NCBI GenBank assembly: GCA_028554755.1
Contig: JAPTOF010000001.1
Location: 5,810,501 to 5,874,500 of the forward strand
DNA: 64,000 nt
Direction of reading: 5' to 3'
From: Cordia subcordata
Lineage: Eukaryota; Streptophyta; Magnoliopsida; Boraginales; Cordiaceae
Shown here: piece after piece, positions 24,710 through 37,200 of the stretch
Numbering within the stretch: position 1 is the stretch's first letter
Layout: the number at the start of each line of letters is the position of its first letter
Program-made: the position numbers and the translations under genes
Notes under the pieces: generated by a model
The model's input: only the letters and a program-made list of their open reading frames with translations
Databases searched by the model: none
What the model was told of the DNA's origin: nothing

Positions 24710-27242
24710 GGCAAGCTTATTGGAGACTATTTCGGCAGTGGAGGCAATTTTTGAAGATTTTTGTACTTCTCCAGTAGAGGAATAATGTTAGATTTAGATG
24801 AAAGCACCATTGCCAGATTTTGATGACATAAAACCCAAAAATTTGATGTACTACAATTCTGGCAAAGGCTTACAGGAACTGACTGAAGAAATTTAAAATT
24901 TCTACTGAATAATTTACGACATCTTCAACTGATGGAATTTGCAGTAAAAGAAAAGAGAAAGTAAAGTAAATTTTCACAGAACAACAACGATAGAGAGAAC
25001 CTTAAAATCTGCATTCCTCAAACATGATTCTGAATCTGCTTAGGATGTTGATATCCACAAAACTGCTTTAGTTGATAGTTCCTGCAAATGCATTGGCCAC
25101 ACCTGGAAGTTGTATATTCTGAAATATGACAGTGACGTTTGACAAAGGCAGTTCTTTAAGCTCAACAACTCGTCCCTCTCCCCCACATGTTACAAACACT
25201 GTAGTAGATAAATTGGGCTCAAAGCGATTGGATTGAGGTTCAGCTTTTACCCTTCCACCAAAAGAAATTGGAACTCTTGAGTGGTAGTGGAGCACCCACA
25301 AGCATCTTTTGAAAGGTCATGCTGTCCAATGATCTAATGTTCATTTCTTTCCTCGGCTTGCTCCTAGTATCATCACAGATGTATTTCAGAATGAGTTTAT
25401 GATACACCACAAATTACTTTTCTACATAATTAGTGCTAATAGATAATGGACCAAATAATATTTACATAGCGCCTAGCAGAAATAGGTTAATTCTGTCCAA
25501 AGGATAAGACACTTAATAAAAATAAATAAATAAATAAGGAAGCAAGCAGAACTAGTTTAAAATGAAAGAATCCTTTGACACTCGGGAATGCTTCACAATT
25601 AATATGACTAGTACATAAGTTCATTCATCCATTGCAGTTGTGGAGTTTCTTTAACTGCAATAAACTGAGGAATTTGCACATCATAAAGAATAAGTACATG
25701 AATGGTCTTCAGCATACAAACAGAAGACGACACGCACTTTCTTCTTCTAAAATAATAGGATGCCACATACAAGATTTTCCGTTTCAACTTGATGAGGTTT
25801 GTCCCTTTATGGGATAGAAGTGCCAACTTGCCTGTTTCAGTTCCCAACACCTTGAAGAATGAAAGCTAGAATGAATTGATTTAAAGAAGATGTTAATTAC
25901 ATCGAGCTGCACAGAAGGCAGAACTATTCTACTCAGAGTCTGTAGTTTGTAGAATAGAGTAGATTTCTGCTTTCTGAGTGAGGCCTGAGACCTCAATAGG
26001 TCACTGGACCAGCTACGACTGCAAGTAAATGAGCGCAGGAGTTCATTCCATTCCCAACCTACCAAGGGACATTGACTATTGTGTAGGATTTCCAACTGAA
26101 ACAGTTATCCATCCCTTCTCATGAGGATTCTGCTAACGGCTTGATGGACAACAAACAAACACTCAGATCGCGGACGCTTCTGATGTGACGACATCCCTCT
26201 CCTTACCTGCCCAGCTGCCCTTAAATGGTGCTCGAAACAGATTGTCCAAGAAGAAACTTCACGGGATGTGATTCTGTTCTAGAGTTCCTTATGCAAGAGG
26301 ACCTGCCACTCATTCCTTATCCCAAGTGTACGAGATAGAGGATACTTCCGCTTCTCCATTTTGAAGCTCAAAATGATTTTGCTTCCACTCGTACAAAACT
26401 CTTCTTTCACTACATTATTCATCAACTCTCAACTCTCTCATCATGCTAATCATGTCCGAAATGTGGAATTTCAGTCTTTTCAATACTGATGTTGTACTGC
26501 TAGTCTGCATGTGTTTGGGGCAATAGGATTGATGGGTGTGAAGAGTTTAAAAACCATGCATACATATTAGGAAAGAAAAGAGTTCGAAATGATTCTGAAG
26601 CATTACAGCTTTTTTAAAACTCAAAGACAGGCGGTTAAAATATCCTGCTGCATACCCAGAAATTGGAAGAACACATGCTAAACTATGAAAAATATATCTA
26701 TTCTTGTCCACGACATATGCTGAATAATGATAAACATCTCCAATTTCCTAGGCGAATGTAGAAGATGAAAAAAAATCTCCAAAAAGCAAAACTCAAGACT
26801 CAAGCCTCTGAAAATCAGAATGTCAGAAATCCTACATCAGCCGTTTCATAACTTAATCAGGCCTCGGAAATCAAAGACAACACTTTTATCTCTTTGAAAA
26901 TTCATTTATGTCTGGGAAGCAAATTCCATGAGATAAAATCGTATCACATTTGCAACAAGTCCTAGAAAAATACATCTATCCCTTCGAAAAATCATTCTCT
27001 TCAAACTGCATTTTCCTAAAAAAATCTTACAAATTGTCAAATTATTGCCTTTGGAAGATACAAAGCAAAATACTTCTCTCCCATATACTTAAAATCAAGA
27101 GGTGCAATTTTGTGTTCAACTGCTGCAAATGCATGACATCCATCATGAGGTCAACTCCTAGACTTCCTTGCTACATCTGCTCAGATGAAACAAATCATAC
27201 TTGTGATTACGCCTCACTGAACTTACAGATATAAGACAGACA
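24710..27242. other. 3' flank of the ABCG14-like gene and intergenic DNA
   Basis: The first few hundred bases are probably 3' untranslated sequence. A minus-strand open frame at about 25,068-25,301 has fairly protein-like composition (for example VFVTCGGEGRVVELKELPL) but no domain I recognise and no neighbouring exons. The rest shows no gene. Confidence 0.4.
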
Positions 27243-28013
27243 GATGGGCGAGTATTCAGTTATAACCGAACCGAACCGAAACCCAATTTAACTAACCGAA
27301 TTTTCGAATTGTTAAAAATTGCTAATCGAAACCAAACTGAACAACATAACTAACCGAAATAATTTTAACCGAATTTTTCGGTTCGGTTTCGGTTGTTAAC
27401 CGAAAAACCGAAAATTAAAAAAAAAAATGCATTTGCTAAAACTACTTGAGATAACCGAATTTCTAGTTAGAAAATATAATAACTAAATTACTATTTACCA
27501 TTCATGTTTTCTGGAAAATAGTAACCAAAAAATTAATGAACTCATTTCATTGAGAGCCTCAAGCTTGAGTCAAAACTGTCAAATACAGCAAACATTCACT
27601 CAAAAAGAAAATAAATTCCCATCTAAGAGTAATTTAGATGAGTCAAATTTAGTCATCAGTAAGGAGATTAGAGAAGATGTAAGCTGCTTTGCATAAGGGG
27701 TCTCAATTTGTGAACAAATTCCCAACATATGTATAAGAAATAACCAATGGTGGCTGCTAATTGAAATTGAACAAACTAGAGGAGCCTATTTTTTTTTCTT
27801 TTATACCTAGGCAAAATTAAATCAATTTGATATTTCGGTTATTTGATTAATAACCGAATTTTTAATTAAATATCCAAAACTGAACCGAACACCAAAATCC
27901 TCTAAAATTGATAAACGAAACTGAACAGAATGTATAACTAACCGAACTAAATTAAGAATTTCAGTTAAGTTCGGTTCGGTTATTCAATTAAAACTGAATA
28001 ATGCTCACCCCTA
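27243..28013. mobile_element. MITE with CCGAA-rich terminal inverted repeats
   Basis: The left end (gggcgagtattcag then repeated ccgaa) is the inverted counterpart of the right end (ggttcggttattcaa then actgaataatgctcaccc). Clusters of cggtt/aaccg repeats fill both terminal regions (27,262-27,410 and 27,835-27,985). The centre (27,430-27,830) is unrelated AT-rich DNA. No transposase is encoded. Elements with gggtgagcattcggtt-type ends are widespread in plant genomes. Confidence 0.75.
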
Positions 28014-30029
28014 CTGTTGAGTATTTCTATTTCCATTGTGCAATTAGCTACTGAGTCTAATTTATTCTCAAATCTTATTCCATCAACATCAAATACGCCT
28101 AGCATATGCAGAAATTTGACAACTAACCTGGCATAATCAAATATATCTGGAATAAAAGGAGAGTAAGTGCCTTTTTGGATTGTTTTTTGTAAGAAAAAAA
28201 AATACATTTTTTTCTTAAAAAATTTATAATAACTATTTGATTTAACTTCAAAAAAAATTAAAACTCTGAAAAAAGTTCAATATAACTTTTTTTTAAAAAG
28301 TCAACTTCTCAAAACAAATTGTTTTCTAAAAGCTATTTGAAAAGTATTTTTTAAAAAAACTAATCCAAACGGGTCCTTACTTCAACTTGACACATAAAGA
28401 AATTCTAATAACTCTATCACCGGAAAAATTCCAAAGCCTCAAAAATAGTTATGTTTAACTCCAAATTAGTAATTAAAACTTTGAAAAAGCTCAACTTTGA
28501 GTACTTTTTTTTTCCAGAAGTCAGCATTTTAACATCTCAAAAAAATACTTTTTCTCCAAAAATTTTTAAAAAAAATACTTTTTACAAAATGTCAATTCAA
28601 ACAAACTTGAATACAAAATACTAACTCATAAACTACGCTCATATCATGTTCGGGACATGACAAACTCCTGTTATGTCCAAGTATCGACATGCGGAAACTT
28701 TGCAAGGATCAACTGACATGAAGATATACAGCCATTTATATACAAGTGCATTAACTATTCGATTTCAACCGACGTCACATTGTTAAACACGAAACTCAAG
28801 TATTGATGAGTATTTAATTTGAAACTATTCCAACCTTTGTCATATAAAGTGTTCGTCTACATAGTACCAATACATGAATGCATGCACATACTTTAGGTGC
28901 CTGTAACATATAGATATATACATATAATATACATATATATATATATGTATATATGTATGTATGTATGTATAGTAGAGAAAGCAAGATGGCTTACCCAAGT
29001 CATCTATTATCTATTATTATTATTATATACTAAAGCAAAATTTGACATTCAAAGCTCATTTTTTTTATGACAATTGTCAATCTTTATAGATGCCACGTGA
29101 CGCTATACAAAGTGAGAAAAATCGACGTTTTAGAACCCATTACTTATGTACACATCTTTTTTTTGAAAAATAAAAAGACTAAATATTTTTTTAAAAAAGA
29201 AAAAGACAAATCTTTTATCATAAAAAGAAAAGGACTAAATATTTTTTAAAAAAAGGATTAGACAAAGCTTTTACTTAAAAAATGTCCAATAAATGATGAA
29301 AAGTTATTAATCTATCTATATTATTCATGATTCTTTTCCTAAAATTATTAGATTTTACAAAAATATAAAAGTTGTATTTTATGTCAGAAATTTAATATGA
29401 CAAAACAAATTTATGTTTTATCTCTTATATTGACCATTAACAATTATAAAAATATAAATCTTCATTTCTTCTGTGTATCATATGAATACTATCATATTAT
29501 ATAAATATCGAATTAATTATCAAAAATATTTTTTTATTTTGAAATCATTACATAAATTTTAATTTATATCACATTATATAAATATCAAGACTCGTATATG
29601 ATTCAAATGGCGAAACTTGAGAAATAATAATTAGGGGCAATGAAGAATTTTGTTTTTTTAGGAGGCGGCCAAAGCCATTATTTTCAAGAAATCTTGTAAA
29701 AATGTTGTGTTTAAATAATAGTATTTCTGGCCAAAAAATAAGGCTACTCCTATATTTCACATAATCTAAACAAATATTGGTTGATATGTTTAAGAAAATA
29801 TAATTAATATAAATTAAAATTTATATATATTCCTCTGTTAATATTTTATGATCATGTTAGCGGCAATAATTAAATGTATATATTTATCGATAAAAAATAT
29901 GATATAAATATAATATTTAAGTTGGGATATACAAGAAAAACAATATAGTATAAACAACATGTGATATAAAAATGTAATAGGTCACGACCTACCTTTAACC
30001 ATTCGCACTTTTGGTTTTTAGTCTAGTTG
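28014..30029. other. Intergenic, AT-rich, repeat-like
   Basis: It holds A/T homopolymers and a block (28,230-28,620) of aaaaagt/actttttt motifs in both orientations, with the phrase ccaaacgggtcc common at MITE ends. (TATG)n and (AT)n microsatellites lie near 28,915-28,970. No gene is supported. Confidence 0.45.
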
Positions 30030-30760
30030 TTAAGGTCGAAATGTTGAGATTGTTGGACACCCAACCGAGAAGCAGCCATCTTGTACATAGCGGCAAGAAT
30101 TGGCTTGAGTGGGCACAAGACAACATCTGGATTTCAAATGGTGAATCTCCATTGTTATCACATTTTGGTGGATTTGGAAATGGCACGAAGAGAAAAAACT
30201 TTGGGTGTCGTCGCCATTCATAGCAAAGATATCATCATTAGTAGAAACATTCAAGAAATCAGGGCCACTTGGTTAATCAATGGGATGGCTTCCTTGTCTA
30301 ATCATTGGAGATCGCCTCATATACATTGGTCAGCCCAAAGTGGTCATTGGAAGCTTAATAGTAATGATTGTTTTAAAGGTGCTTTGGTTGTGCGCGCTTT
30401 TAGAGGATTGTTTTCAGATTAGCTTGGTCGATGGGATTTTGCCTTTGCTATCAACGTCGGAATTATTATGAACAATACTATGGAGTTTATGGCACTCTAC
30501 TGGAGGCTGTAGAAAGCTATCATAAGAGGAACGTCTAACACAACTTTGAAATTGAGTCAGACACGCAAGTTCTCATTCATTAGATTGAAGAGACAAGGGA
30601 ACAATTGGGGCCATCTCGTCTTAATTGAAGAATGCAAGAAAATGATAAATTTCATGGGTTGCAGTCTTTCTCGTATTTACGAAGGAGCAAATAAGTATGC
30701 TAATTAATTAGCTAATTTTGGTTTATCTCTTCCATTAGGAATATACTTGCTTGAAAGCCT
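30030..30760 (+). pseudogene. LINE-type retrotransposon remnant with RNase H fragment
   Basis: A plus-strand frame near 30,150-30,205 reads VITFWWIWKWHEEKKLW, like the tryptophan-rich segment after the zinc-binding region of plant L1-type LINEs. From about 30,340 the frame HWKLNSNDCFKGALVVRAF resembles the start of the plant RNase H-like domain. After a frame change, FEIESDTQVLIH and IEETREQLGP (about 30,543-30,600) match its middle part. Stop codons and frame changes separate the pieces, so nothing functional remains. This is assigned by motif recognition only. Confidence 0.6.
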
Positions 30761-31283
30761 CTTAAATTCAATCAAGACTATGTTAGGAGATGGTATTCAA
30801 GAGGTCTCATTTTCAAGTATGCTCACCAATTAATCTTCTATAGCTTCCCTTTAAAAGAAAGAAAAAAAGAGATTGTTAGCCCAGAAGTTGAATTGCTTAT
30901 TCTTTTACTTGAATATTTTATGCATTATGTACAATTTGATTGATCGACAAATATTTCATCAATTTTATAACAATCCAAGTTTTTCCATAAAATTCAAAAA
31001 AGAATGCCATTATATAACCCCAAAATATCAACAATTTATAAATCATCATAAATAAATATAAAAAATTATTTATAAACATTAATTACTTATGTGGGTCGAA
31101 ACGACATGGAAGAAAAAAACAAGGCCAAACGGGCTCGACCCAAGAACCTGCTGCTGCATTGAGGTCCATATCCCAAACCGGGCCGACCCACACGCCCAAA
31201 ATACCTCGGGTTATTTCACACTGCAATTAGCAAAATCAAAAGCCAAGAGACCCACCCACATCAATCAATTCAACCGCACGACA
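30761..31283. other. Intergenic and upstream region of the CIR1-like gene
   Basis: AT-rich up to about 31,080, then a more GC-balanced stretch (31,090-31,283) that is probably promoter and 5' leader. No clear TATA box is seen close to the start. The open frame entering from 31,089 is in frame with the gene, but the sequence before the ATG at 31,284 is not conserved-looking. Confidence 0.4.
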
Positions 31284-34200
31284 ATGGAGGAAGAAGAAGG
31301 AGGAATAAGGCTGAGCAAGAGATTCGGAGATAATAAGGGAAGTGACGAGGTTGATTTCAAGACCAAAGCAGGCACCGCGTGGTCTCACTCTTACCTCAAC
31401 CAGAAGCCATGGCACCCTCTCTCTTACCCTAACCAACGCCGCAAGTGGATCGCCGAACAGACCCACGCCCAGAAGCTCCGCCGCGCCGAAGAAGTCGCCC
31501 GCGAGGTTAAAAAAACTTCCCGTCTTTATCTCCGATTATGTGTGTTTGTCTGTATTTTTACCTGTAAAGATTGAAATTAATGGGCACTTGCCTCGTCTTC
31601 TGATTTTTTGGCCTTCTGGGTGAATTGGGTTTTGAGGGAAAAAAAGGCAACTTTTTTTTTTTTTGGGGTGTAATTTTATATTTTTTTGAGTTAAAAGTTT
31701 TCTAATTCTTAATAAATTAGTCTGTATATGGTCCCATTTCATGTCTTGAATACATATATCTTCTGTATGAAAATTCAGTCTTTTACGCTTGCATTTTGCT
31801 TGATTGATTTTTTCTTGCACTTTGGTCTTCTGGTTTTGTTCTTTTTTTTTTTATTATTTGATTAGCTACATTTTTAATATACACATATGTATTTGTATGT
31901 GCATAGCTGATTTTTGAGTTAAAGTTTTCTAATTCTTGTAATCTGCGATTTGCAGTATGCTCAAGAGCAGGAGTTCTTTCGGCAGACTGCTTTGGTCTCC
32001 AAGAAAGAGAAAGAAAAGGTTATTTTCCTTTTTATGTTTCTGTATCTCTTTTTTGATTCAAATGCATATACATACGCGCATAGCTACAAGGTTTCTCTTC
32101 TGTATTGACCTGTGATTTAGAAAGATAGCTCTGTCAAATATGTTAAAAGACATGATAGTGTATGATCATACTACGTTTGAGAAGTGAACCTTTTACCATA
32201 CTATTGTTATTTTTTATGATTGGTATGAGGAAAATAATTTTGGCTTATGAATTTTAGATGGAGATGATGAAAGCAGTCAGCTTTATGTATGTTCGCCCGC
32301 CCGGTTACAACGCAGAGAGTGCAAAAGCTGCTGAGGTTGCTGACGAGCAGAAAAAGCAGGAGCAGGATGAAAATAACCCATCAGTTGGCGGAGCTTCCAG
32401 TTCTAAGTAATAACGTTTGACTTTTCCATGATTAGTTCTTTCTTCACTATTAGTTGGATTGTCAAAATTGTGTTTTATTGGTGTAATTGACACGTTAATC
32501 TGGAAAAGGGGGAAAATTTGTCCTTGTCTTGTAGGAAGCTGGAGTCTGTGCCCCATGGCAATGAGAAAAAGAAACCAAGGCCAAAAGATGTTTTTGGACG
32601 TCCTCTACCCACGGAGGAACAATTCGAAGTCCTCAAGAATGCTCCAAGGTGTGTTGAATTTTGTCACCTGGTGAATGTGTGCTGTTGGAATGCTGTTATC
32701 AGGAACCTTTTTCCTGCGTGTGTCTTTGTATGAGGTTTTGTCTTTCTTGTCACTAATTTTAACAATGAAAGTGATATTGAGATTATGGCATTCCAGTTTG
32801 ACAAGAATTAGTTATTAACTTGTTAGCAACACATTCAATGTAAGAAATTTACTAAACTTAAAGTAAGAAGTAAAGAAGAAAACTCAGATTAACCATTTGT
32901 GATACATTAATTTAATGGAAAGTGATAAAGAACTTTCAAATTCTCTCACCTTTGGCAGTGTTGTCATGACTTGATGACGTAAGAAGTAAAGAAGAAAACT
33001 CAGATTAACCATTTGTGATACATTAATTTAATGGAAAGTGATAAAGAACTTTCAGATTCTCTCACCTTTGGCAGTGTTGTCATGACTTGATGACGTAAGA
33101 AGTAAAGAAGAAAACTCAGATTAACCATTTGTGATACATTAATTTAATGGAAAGTGATAAAGAACTTTCAGATTCTCTCACCTTTGGCAGTGTTTTCATG
33201 ACTTGATGACATCTTTCAATTTTTAAGCCTAAGGAAAACAAGAATTGATTTAGAACAATGTCAACTTTTAACTGATTCAAAACATTGTTAGTCATGAGAT
33301 CATCATCCATAATAGACTTTGTTCACAACTTATTTGGAAACAAAATAATTATTTTATACAAGTTATATTACAACAGTTTGTTCGCATAGAACGCTTGTGT
33401 GTCAGTTTGCTGCACTCAAAGGATTTTTTCTGGATGAATGGTTGTCTTGATGTTTATCATCACCATGCACACAATCAATTAGGTTGGGGCTGCTACAGTA
33501 ATGAAAAAGGAAAGAAATGACCCCTGATAAGTATTGTAATGGCATGAATGTAATTATAGTTGAAAAGGAGTTAGTGGCACTGCAGTGTAGGAGGCAGTTA
33601 TGCATAGCATCATTAGTTAGTTAAATAGAGCATCAGTTTGTTAGATATGCCAGCTGTCATTGAGAGTTACAATCTCAGCTTACTATAAATAGTTCAGATC
33701 TTGTACTCCCAATTAGTTAAGTCAATGAAAGCACATTTTCTTCATTAATTCTTCATGGTATCCAGAGCAGGTTAAATCCTGGAAAATTTTTCTTCTTCTT
33801 TCTTCAATTTTAGGGTTTCGTGAGCAGAGATCTTCATAGATCTCCTTATCCAGCCATTGAAATCTACTCAAATTCTGATCGAAGCTTCATCTCAGTAGTT
33901 CGAAGCCTTTTATCGATTTCTTTTTTCTCTTCTCTTCTCTGATTTCAATCTCCCTTCAAGCTCCCATGGCTTCTTCTTTAGCTGCTACTTCAAGAATCAC
34001 TGAAGATCTTCCCATTGGTCTCAAGAATTTCAGTCAAAACATTGGAAGTTTGTCGAATTTGAAGCTTGACAACAGCAACTATGTGCTATGGAAGTCCAAT
34101 ATTCAAACATTGCTGAGAGCTAGTAAACTGCTAGATCAAGTCAATGGCAGGACTATTCCAACTTTAAAGATGATTCCTGGACCAACAGGTAATCTTATGC

Positions 34201-37200
34201 TTAATCTTGCCTTTGATCAATGGCAAACACAGGATGATTACATTAAATCTTGTCTATTCAATGCTATGACTCCAGCTGTTTACTCTCAAGTCTTTCATCT
34301 TGAGTCTGCTAGTCAAGTTTGGTCTACTTTGGCACATAGGTTTAGTTCACTAAGCAGGTCCAATATAGATCAACTGAAACTTCAACTACTTCATCTTTCC
34401 AAGGGCAATCTCTCCATGCAGGCCTATTTAGACCATGTTAAGACCATCACTGATAATTTGGCTATTGCAAATGAGATTGTTTCTCAAGAGGATCTAGTTA
34501 TGTACATCCTTAGGGAGCTTCCTCATGAGTATCAATCTTTTAGAGCCTCTATCAGGGTGAGACCAGCACCAATCATTGTTTTAGAACTGGCTTCTCTTCT
34601 TATTTCAGAAGAGCTGCATCTTAAGATGGAAAATTCCTTCTCTCTCACTGACTCCTCTACTCAAAATCTGCACACTGCCTTATATACACAAAATCAACCA
34701 AGGAATTCTCAAGGTAGAGGTAGGGGTACTCCATCTAGAGGAGGCAGAGGGGGTAGAGGTAATAGGGGACAAGGCCAAGGACAAGGAATCTTAGGACTAG
34801 CTCTTTCCAGTCAGTCTACACAGGCTGATATGAATAAGGTGTGTTGTCAATTTTGTGGCAAACAACAACAGCTCTTCTGCCAAATCTGTGGGAAGCCAAA
34901 TCACATGGCACTTAATTGTTGGCACAGAGGTGACTTTACCAATTACCAAGTTCAGCAGACTGGCAAACAGGCTTATACTGCTCAGACCAATTCTTTTACC
35001 TCCAGTCAACAGTGGGTACTGGATTCAGGGGCTAACACTCATGTCACTCAAGATCTAAGGCTACTTCAATCACCACAATCTTACTCTGGAAATGATTCAG
35101 TTGCTGTGGGAAATGGACAAGTCTTTCCTATTCAAAGCATGGGTATTGGTATAATTCCTACTTTCTCTAAGCCTTTTTGTCTCTCTAATATCCTTTATGT
35201 TCCTAAAATCACTACCAATCTTCTGTCTATTTCAAAACTAACCTCTGATAACAATTGCACTGTCTTGTTCAATGCAAAGGAGGTTATAATAATGGACAAT
35301 TCCAGTCAGTCAACACTGTACAAGGCCCCCTGTGATAAAGGTCTTTACAGTCTTCCTGCCATCCTTCCAATTTCATGCAGCTCTAGTCTGTTCTCTGCAC
35401 AAGTTCTAACTGCTAATACTGTATCAAAGAATTCCTCTTCAGACTTGTTGTGGCATCAAAGGCTGGGGCATCTTTTATCTTCTACAGCTCAAACTTTGTC
35501 CAAACTTCTGAATATTACACTTCTAGAGAATACAATTGACTATATATCTTGTTCTCTAGCTAAGTCACATAGTTTACCTTTTGAAGTTTCAAATTTTGTT
35601 TCCTGTAAACCTTTCCAATTGATTCATGTTGATGTATGGGGCCCTGCTCCAATTGCTTCTAATATGGGCTATAGGTATTATGTTGCTCTACTTGATGACT
35701 ATACCAGATTTGTATGGCTTTATCCCATGAAATATAAGTCAGATACTTTTGATATCTTTCTGAGTTTTCATTCTATGATTAATACTCAGTTTCAAGCAAT
35801 TGTGCAAACATTAAGGACAGATAATGGCACAGAGTTTATAAATCAGAAATTTAAGTCATTCTTGCAGTCAAAAGGCATTTTACATCAAACAAGTTGTCCC
35901 TATCCACCAGAACATAATGGTAGGGTAGAAAGAAAACACAGGCATTTAATAGAAACTACTTTGGCTCTTCTTCATCAAAGTCACTTACCTACTGTTTTTT
36001 GGGTTAGAAGCACTTTCTATGGCAAACTATTGATAACTAGGTTGCCTACCTCTGTGTTGAATCATAAGTCTCCCTTTGAACTTCTGTATTCCACTAAGCC
36101 AGACTATTCTGTCCTAAAGGCTTTTGGCTGCTTGTGCTACCCTTGGCTCAAACCTTATAACAATCACAAATTGGAACTCAGATCCACATCTTGTATATTC
36201 TTGGGCTATTGTCATCTAACTAAAGGATTCAAGTGCTTAGACATCAAAACTCACAAATTTTATGTGTCTAGGCATGTTAGATTTAATGAAAAAGTTTTTC
36301 CTTATCCATCTTCTCAAGTTGCAACTACTTCTATATCTCAGTTTCAATTGGTTGCAGAGCCTTCTACATCATCTCATGGTCATCAATCTCAGTATCCTCC
36401 AGTCTTTTCCTTCCCTACTGAATTTCCACCTGAATCATCTTCTGCTAATGATCAATCTCATGAGTCAGAGCTATCAATTTCTTCATGACATAGTCTTACT
36501 ATGCCTATGCAGATTGTTACACAATCTGCCTCTGACTCCTTACCTGATCATTCTGTATCTCTCCAGTCTTCAAATCAGTACTCATCTACAACATCATCTA
36601 ACTCTTCTTCTTCATCTTCTGAGCCCTTTCATCAATTGGCTCCTTCAAGTTCTCATCCCATGCTTACCAGGTCTAAGATTGGTTGTTTACCTCCACCACT
36701 GTTTCAGCTTCATAGTTTGATTACCACTCCCACACTACATGAACCCAAATCTTACAAAGAAGCAACAAAGTTTCAGTGTTGGGTTACTACTATGAAAGAG
36801 GAATATAAAGCCTTACTTGATCAGCAAACTTAGGATCTTGTTCCCCTACCCCCCAATAGACAACCTATTGGTTCAAAATGGGTGCACAGGATAAAAACCA
36901 AGGCTGATGGTTCAGTAGCAAGGTTTAAAGCAAGGTTGGTGGCCAAAGGATATCTTCAAGAACCTGGTATTGATTACCTGGAAACATTTAGTCCTGTAGT
37001 CAAGAGTCAGACAATTAGAACAGTTTTGTGTTTGGCTTTACATCATCAGTGGAGTTTGAGGCAATTGGATGTTTCCAATGGCTTTCTTCATGGAGCTCTT
37101 GAGGAGGAAGTCTATATGCTTTAGCCACAGGGATTTGAAGACTCTCACAGGCCTGATTATGTATGCAAATTGAAGAAGTCTCTATATGGCCTGAAACAGG

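Noticed and set aside
25068..25301. Minus-strand 77-codon open frame with protein-like composition
   Set aside because: No recognisable domain, no upstream exons, only a non-ATG start, and it lies in the 3' flank of the ABCG14-like gene. It would need a protein search to decide.
36262..36720. 152-codon plus-strand open frame
   Set aside because: It is a leucine/histidine-rich shadow in another frame of the copia coding region.
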